The position numbers were made by a program, and so were the translations under genes. From Streptomyces cellostaticus (GTDB lineage Bacteria > Actinomycetota > Actinomycetes > Streptomycetales > Streptomycetaceae): a stretch of 64,000 nucleotides of DNA. Of this stretch, positions 60,727 to 64,000 are shown piece by piece; within the stretch, counting starts at the first letter, position 1; each line of letters begins with the position of its first letter. The stretch spans positions 102,896-166,895 of the forward strand of contig NZ_KQ948035.1 in NCBI RefSeq assembly GCF_001513965.1, given 5' to 3'. Under the pieces are notes generated by a model, which worked only from the letters and a program-made list of their open reading frames with translations, had not been told where the DNA came from and did no database searches.

Positions 60727-62535
60727 TCAGGACACCTCCCGCAGCGCATTGGTCGCGCAGTGCACCTCGCCGCCGACCATGTGCGCCCAGGAGAAGTCCT
60801 CCACCCAACGCACCCGGACACCCCGTGCGGCCAGGCGTCGGCCGGCTTCCTCCCGGAAGAGGTCGTGCCCGGTGACCCGGGGGCCATGCGGGTCGGGAGC
60901 GGCGTAGTCGCGGGCGGACAGTGAGAGGCCGTTGGCGAGTGCGGGCGAGGCGGCTATGGACCGGCGCGGCAAGCCGTCACCCGGTTCGGCCCGGATGTAG
61001 AGCACCGGCAGGCGGACGATGTCCTGTGGCCGCAGCCCGGTCGCCCGGAGCAGAACCTTCAGCTGCGTGTCGAGATGGCGGGCGGCGTCCGCGTTGTCGC
61101 CGCGCGTTGCGTCCATCCGCAGGTACTCGTCGATGGTGGGCTTCATATCGGCCTCGGTGCCGGCGAACAACCGCTGTCCGCCCTCTCCCGCGCGCTGTGC
61201 CCGCCGCAGCAGGTCGACGGCGAGCCGGGCATCGGAGACCGCGAGGGTCCAGCCGCGGGCGTTGTCTGCCCGTACGACATGCACGGTCTCATCTGCGTGC
61301 CCGACCACCAGCCATGAGGTGTCCAGCACCACCGGCGGCTGCTGCCTCTGGGCTCGCAGCATCCGTATGAACGAGGGGTCGGGGCGGCGTTGAACGCTGC
61401 TGCCGTAGAGGATGCGGCCGTGCGGAAAGCCGTCGTAGGGCGGCAGCGACTCGATGTTGCCGGTGAAGTTCAGCAACTCGTCGACGTTCGGATCGCGGTG
61501 CGTCGTGTATTGCTGGACGACGCCGGTATCTGGCCCGCGCAGATCCCGGAACAGCAGCCGCCCGGCCCGTCGGAGACTTGCGCTGCGCCCGTCGTGCGAT
61601 GCCCAGTAGTTGGGTGAGCGCAGCAGGATACGGAGGGTGTGCGGGCCGTTGGGTGTGGGGCGGGTGACATAGGCGGGCTCGGCGATGTCCTGGCGCCAGA
61701 TGTCCCGCCACCACTGTGAAGTGCCCTTTTGGAAGGTCAGTTGATGGTCCGGCATTCCCGCTGCCCGGGTCGCCTTGCGCAGTGAGTCAGCGAATTGCCG
61801 CCACTGGCCGGGCTGCCGGGTCGCGGCCGGTACCTCGACCGGCTGGCCCTTGCCGGGGCCCGGGGCGGCCGCGAACACCTGCTGCGCGCGCTGTAGATCG
61901 TGCTGGAGCAGGACGGGGGCGATATGCAGTGTGAGGTGGGCCGTTTGCGCCCCCGAGCCCTTGGTGACCGTCAGCGTCAGTGAGATCCGGCCGTCCCACC
62001 GCTTCGGGTCGCGCACGATGTCCCGGCCTTCGACGGCCAGCTGCGCCCCATGCCGTAGCTCCGACGCGGTCAGCTGCCCATCGCTGCCCAGCGATACGTA
62101 CTTGCCGCCGCGCCGCACGAAGATCCGTACATACCTTCCCTGCTCGGCCGGTACGAAGACCCGGCCGCGGGCATGCCTCGTCGTCTTCATGGGGGACAGC
62201 CGCACCGGGGTCAGATCCGCCATGTCCCGTGGCCCGTTGACGATGTCGTCCGCGGCGTCATTGCAGTCGGCCAGCCGCGCGTCGACGGCCACGTCGAGGC
62301 GGTCCAGGTCGCCCGGCCGCAGAGTGCAGCGCCGGGAGTCGTCGTCGAGATTCGGTAAGACGACGGTGCCTTGCGGGGCCGTGAGCCGCGGGCCGGGCGG
62401 TAAGGCCGTGCTCGCCCCAGCGGCCGTCAGTTCGCCGGCCATTGACGCGATGATGGCCAAGGTCACTGCTCCGCAGGTCAAGGCTGGTTTTGTGGTCCGT
62501 AGCAGCCGGCGCTGCCGACGGTGCAGAGTGGTCAT
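60727..62535 (-). CDS. Secreted protein-arginine deiminase (PAD)-like enzyme
   Basis: The 602-residue protein starts at ATG 62535 (GGGGAGG 9 bases upstream) with a signal peptide (TKPALTCGAVTLAIIASMAG). The C-terminal part has the PAD active-site signatures: Asp283 in RDIWRQDIAE, NFTGNIESLPP, His413 and Asp415 in LVVGHADETVHVV, and Cys593 in GGEVHCATNALR. These correspond to the Asp/His/Asp/Cys set of animal peptidylarginine deiminases, which turn protein Arg into citrulline. Codons 45 and 60 are TTA, so bldA should control translation. A role in modifying extracellular proteins is inferred; no partner gene is adjacent. Confidence 0.85.
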   Translation of the reverse strand: MTTLHRRQRRLLRTTKPALTCGAVTLAIIASMAGELTAAGASTALPPGPRLTAPQGTVVLPNLDDDSRRCTLRPGDLDRLDVAVDARLADCNDAADDIVNGPRDMADLTPVRLSPMKTTRHARGRVFVPAEQGRYVRIFVRRGGKYVSLGSDGQLTASELRHGAQLAVEGRDIVRDPKRWDGRISLTLTVTKGSGAQTAHLTLHIAPVLLQHDLQRAQQVFAAAPGPGKGQPVEVPAATRQPGQWRQFADSLRKATRAAGMPDHQLTFQKGTSQWWRDIWRQDIAEPAYVTRPTPNGPHTLRILLRSPNYWASHDGRSASLRRAGRLLFRDLRGPDTGVVQQYTTHRDPNVDELLNFTGNIESLPPYDGFPHGRILYGSSVQRRPDPSFIRMLRAQRQQPPVVLDTSWLVVGHADETVHVVRADNARGWTLAVSDARLAVDLLRRAQRAGEGGQRLFAGTEADMKPTIDEYLRMDATRGDNADAARHLDTQLKVLLRATGLRPQDIVRLPVLYIRAEPGDGLPRRSIAASPALANGLSLSARDYAAPDPHGPRVTGHDLFREEAGRRLAARGVRVRWVEDFSWAHMVGGEVHCATNALREVS

Positions 62536-63187
62536 ATTGGCGGGCCTCCCCCTCGCGTCCGACGGCCGTCAGCCCGCGTTGCGGACGACGGTCGATTTTC
62601 ACGGTCACTACTCTCCGGCCCCGCCTCCGCGATTTCGTCAAGCTCCGGGTTGAATGTGGGTTGAATGTGGACTAGTCCCTTGGATGGAGCGCCGGGGAAG
62701 CCGTCTCCACCCTCGGTACCAGGCCGGTGGGAGCGCCGGTCGAAGAATCGGTCGCAAGGTCCGGCCCGTGGGTTGACAGGGCCCAACGAGGGTCGCCCCG
62801 GCCAAGCCCCACACAACCCGCCCGCTCACCCCGCTCCAGGCCCTCGTCTGCCTTGCAAGACGACGGGCCGACGTGCTGTTCGCCATGCTCCGCGATGGCA
62901 CCTTCTATGAACCCCGACCCGTCAGGTCAGCTGCGTCGCCGGAGGCGCCGGGGACGGGTATTTTTCTGGTGAGCTGAAGTAGACCACTGGCCACGCGAGG
63001 CGGCCCTGGCCAGTGAGGGCCAGGGCCGCAATCAAGCAGGGCGGGCCAGAGGCAGTAGCTGGCGGTACCTGCGCTATGGGGAGTCAGACGCTGGGTGCCG
63101 TTGGAGCAGTCGACGAAAACGATTGCGTCAAGGGGCAGGGCCACGCACCGTCTGCCGCTGTCAATCATGGACCGTAAGGCTGCTGCT
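62536..63187. other. Intergenic stretch upstream of the PAD-like gene
   Basis: About 650 bases without a credible gene. It contains the tandem 11-base repeat at 62648-62669 and the promoter of the PAD-like gene. Frames crossing it are Arg/Pro-rich and look random. Confidence 0.4.
62648..62669. repeat. Tandem 11-base repeat upstream of the PAD-like gene
   Basis: GGTTGAATGTG occurs twice head to tail (62648-62658 and 62659-62669). On the PAD coding strand the core is TTCAACC with an 11-base period, the spacing of SARP/OmpR-type binding sites. It lies about 115 bases upstream of the start codon. Confidence 0.5.
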
Positions 63188-63511
63188 TCAGCGGCTGTCA
63201 ATCCACCAATCGACCAGCGTTGCGCCGTAGTCAGCGCAATTCCAGCCGAAGGCCCAGTACCCCTTCCCGACCCATGCGCCGTGGTAGATAACACCGTTAG
63301 AGCATTGAGTCACGGCCTGGGACTCGCCGTAGTCGACGAGTACATTTGCGCTCCACTTGTAGCTGTCCCAGTGATACGTGGGGTAGTTACCCACGTGTGC
63401 CGAGGCGGGCGGCGCCGAGAGCGCAAAACTCGCAGCGATCAAAGCGGTGCCGACAGCTGGCGCTCTGAAGCGCCTGCCATACGATGCCATCCTCCGTTTG
63501 AGCCGATACAT
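63188..63511 (-). CDS. Small secreted protein
   Basis: ATG 63511 with AAGGGA 5 bases upstream gives 107 residues. A long signal peptide (RRFRAPAVGTALIAASFALSAPPASA) is followed by a mature ~70-residue domain rich in Tyr and Trp with two Cys (HVGNYPTYHWDSYKWSAN, CSNGVIYHGAW, NCADYGATLVDWW). I do not recognise the family. Trp/Tyr-rich small secreted proteins with a Cys pair are often inhibitors, bacteriocin-like or surface-active peptides, but there is no proof here and no immunity-like gene nearby. Confidence 0.7.
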   Translation of the reverse strand: MYRLKRRMASYGRRFRAPAVGTALIAASFALSAPPASAHVGNYPTYHWDSYKWSANVLVDYGESQAVTQCSNGVIYHGAWVGKGYWAFGWNCADYGATLVDWWIDSR

Positions 63512-63863
63512 TGAGGTCCCTTCTCGTGGCCAAGGGCACGTTGCCCCGTAACCGGAGGTGAACGCTAGGGAGTTCTGTGCGCACACGACAATGGAGCGGT
63601 GTGAAGTGCACCGGCTAGTTCCGGACATTACGTGCGTTGCGGAGAGCGCAGTTGTAGTTCTTGCCGGGACTGTTGACCTGGGGTGTGCGCTCGGGGCCTG
63701 ATCCACGCCCTCCCTCGAAAGGATCCGCACCCACGTTAATTTTCGTGGACTCACGTTCGGGGCCCGCGCCTGACGTCCTGCCCTGCCGCACCTCAGGTCG
63801 GCTGGCTAAGGGCTCGCAGAGAATCAACGTGTTGCTTCCCGTGATCCGGCTCGTTGTTGTGAT
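63512..63863. other. Stretch before the transposase; probable left flank of an IS
   Basis: No gene seen in these ~350 bases. The left end of the ISAzo13-like element should fall within roughly the last 80 bases, but I cannot identify the terminal repeat with only one end visible. Confidence 0.35.
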
Positions 63864-64000
63864 ATGAGCGTCTCCGATGAGTTCAGCGGTCAACTCGTTG
63901 TCAGGTTCGGAGTGTTGTTCCCGCATCTGAACGAGCGGCAGTGGCGGCTGATGATGGGGGCCGAGGCCCGGATCCTGGGGCACGGTGAACCGCTCCGGGT
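63864..64000 (+). mobile_element. ISAzo13-family transposase, N-terminal part (cut by window end)
   Basis: The frame from ATG 63864 runs open to the end of the window: MSVSDEFSGQLVVRFGVL, FPHLNERQWRLMMGAEARILG. The LNERQxRLxxGAEA string is the N-terminal signature I know from ISAzo13-type transposases. The gene continues outside the window, so intactness cannot be judged. Confidence 0.78.

Noticed and set aside
1..64000. tRNA, rRNA or CRISPR array
   Set aside because: No tRNA-like cloverleaf with a GTTC-type T-loop, no rRNA signature and no spaced direct-repeat array was noticed on reading both strands; a dedicated search could still find a tRNA.

Overview
The window is very GC-rich, uses GTG and TTG starts freely, and carries markers typical of Streptomyces: a rodlin gene, a conservon-type NIT-domain sensor with its roadblock partner, a c-di-AMP (ydaO) riboswitch in front of an NlpC/P60 cell-wall hydrolase, and several genes with the rare TTA codon read by the bldA tRNA. 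The density of broken genes, insertion-sequence remnants, secreted enzymes and small biosynthetic cassettes suggests accessory chromosome (an arm-like region) rather than core genome. That placement is inference; species cannot be read from the sequence.

Layout. Positions 1-5300 hold the 3' end of a D-xylose-binding protein gene and then a gene graveyard: a MerR regulator beside a deleted alpha/beta-hydrolase, one unrecognised gene, and remnants of a nitrate reductase, a ricin-type lectin, a LuxR regulator and a transposase. Positions 5754-20047 form a 14-kb same-strand block: an MBL-fold hydrolase, a giant DUF6603/YVTN-propeller protein, two large proteins of unrecognised family, and a protein ending in beta-helix-like repeats. 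The last four are overlapped or tightly spaced, and a strong hairpin follows. Next come a LysR regulator and an M4 metalloprotease, the riboswitch-controlled NlpC/P60 protein, and a small membrane protein coupled to a response regulator.

Positions 27903-32314 (minus strand) are a translationally coupled four-gene operon: GlxA-type regulator, ThDP enzyme, SRPBCC protein, and a KAS III-like protein whose catalytic His is replaced by Asn. A DUF485/SSS symporter pair is divergent to an MDR-SDR oxidoreductase pair, and related 16-bp operator-like sites lie between them. A RsbW-like ATPase with a Fur-family repressor, a CvnA-CvnB pair lacking the rest of a conservon, a YbdK-type ligase and the rodlin follow.

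Positions 45697-49437 look like a compact RiPP system: NB-ARC/TPR protein, radical SAM maturase, an overlapping 58-residue precursor-like ORF and a terminator. Positions 50924-58311 look like a small alkaloid-type pathway: ACP, KAS III, P450, second KAS III, a UbiB-kinase/PLP-aminotransferase fusion, and an imine-reductase-like enzyme. The right end has YbaK and VOC proteins, a secreted protein-arginine-deiminase-like enzyme, a small secreted protein, and the start of an ISAzo13-type transposase cut by the window edge.

The best candidates for undescribed biology are the UbiB-aminotransferase fusion pathway, the NB-ARC/radical SAM/precursor unit, the DUF6603 operon and the ThDP-SRPBCC-KAS III operon. 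All functional proposals rest on motifs and gene order; no database search was run.
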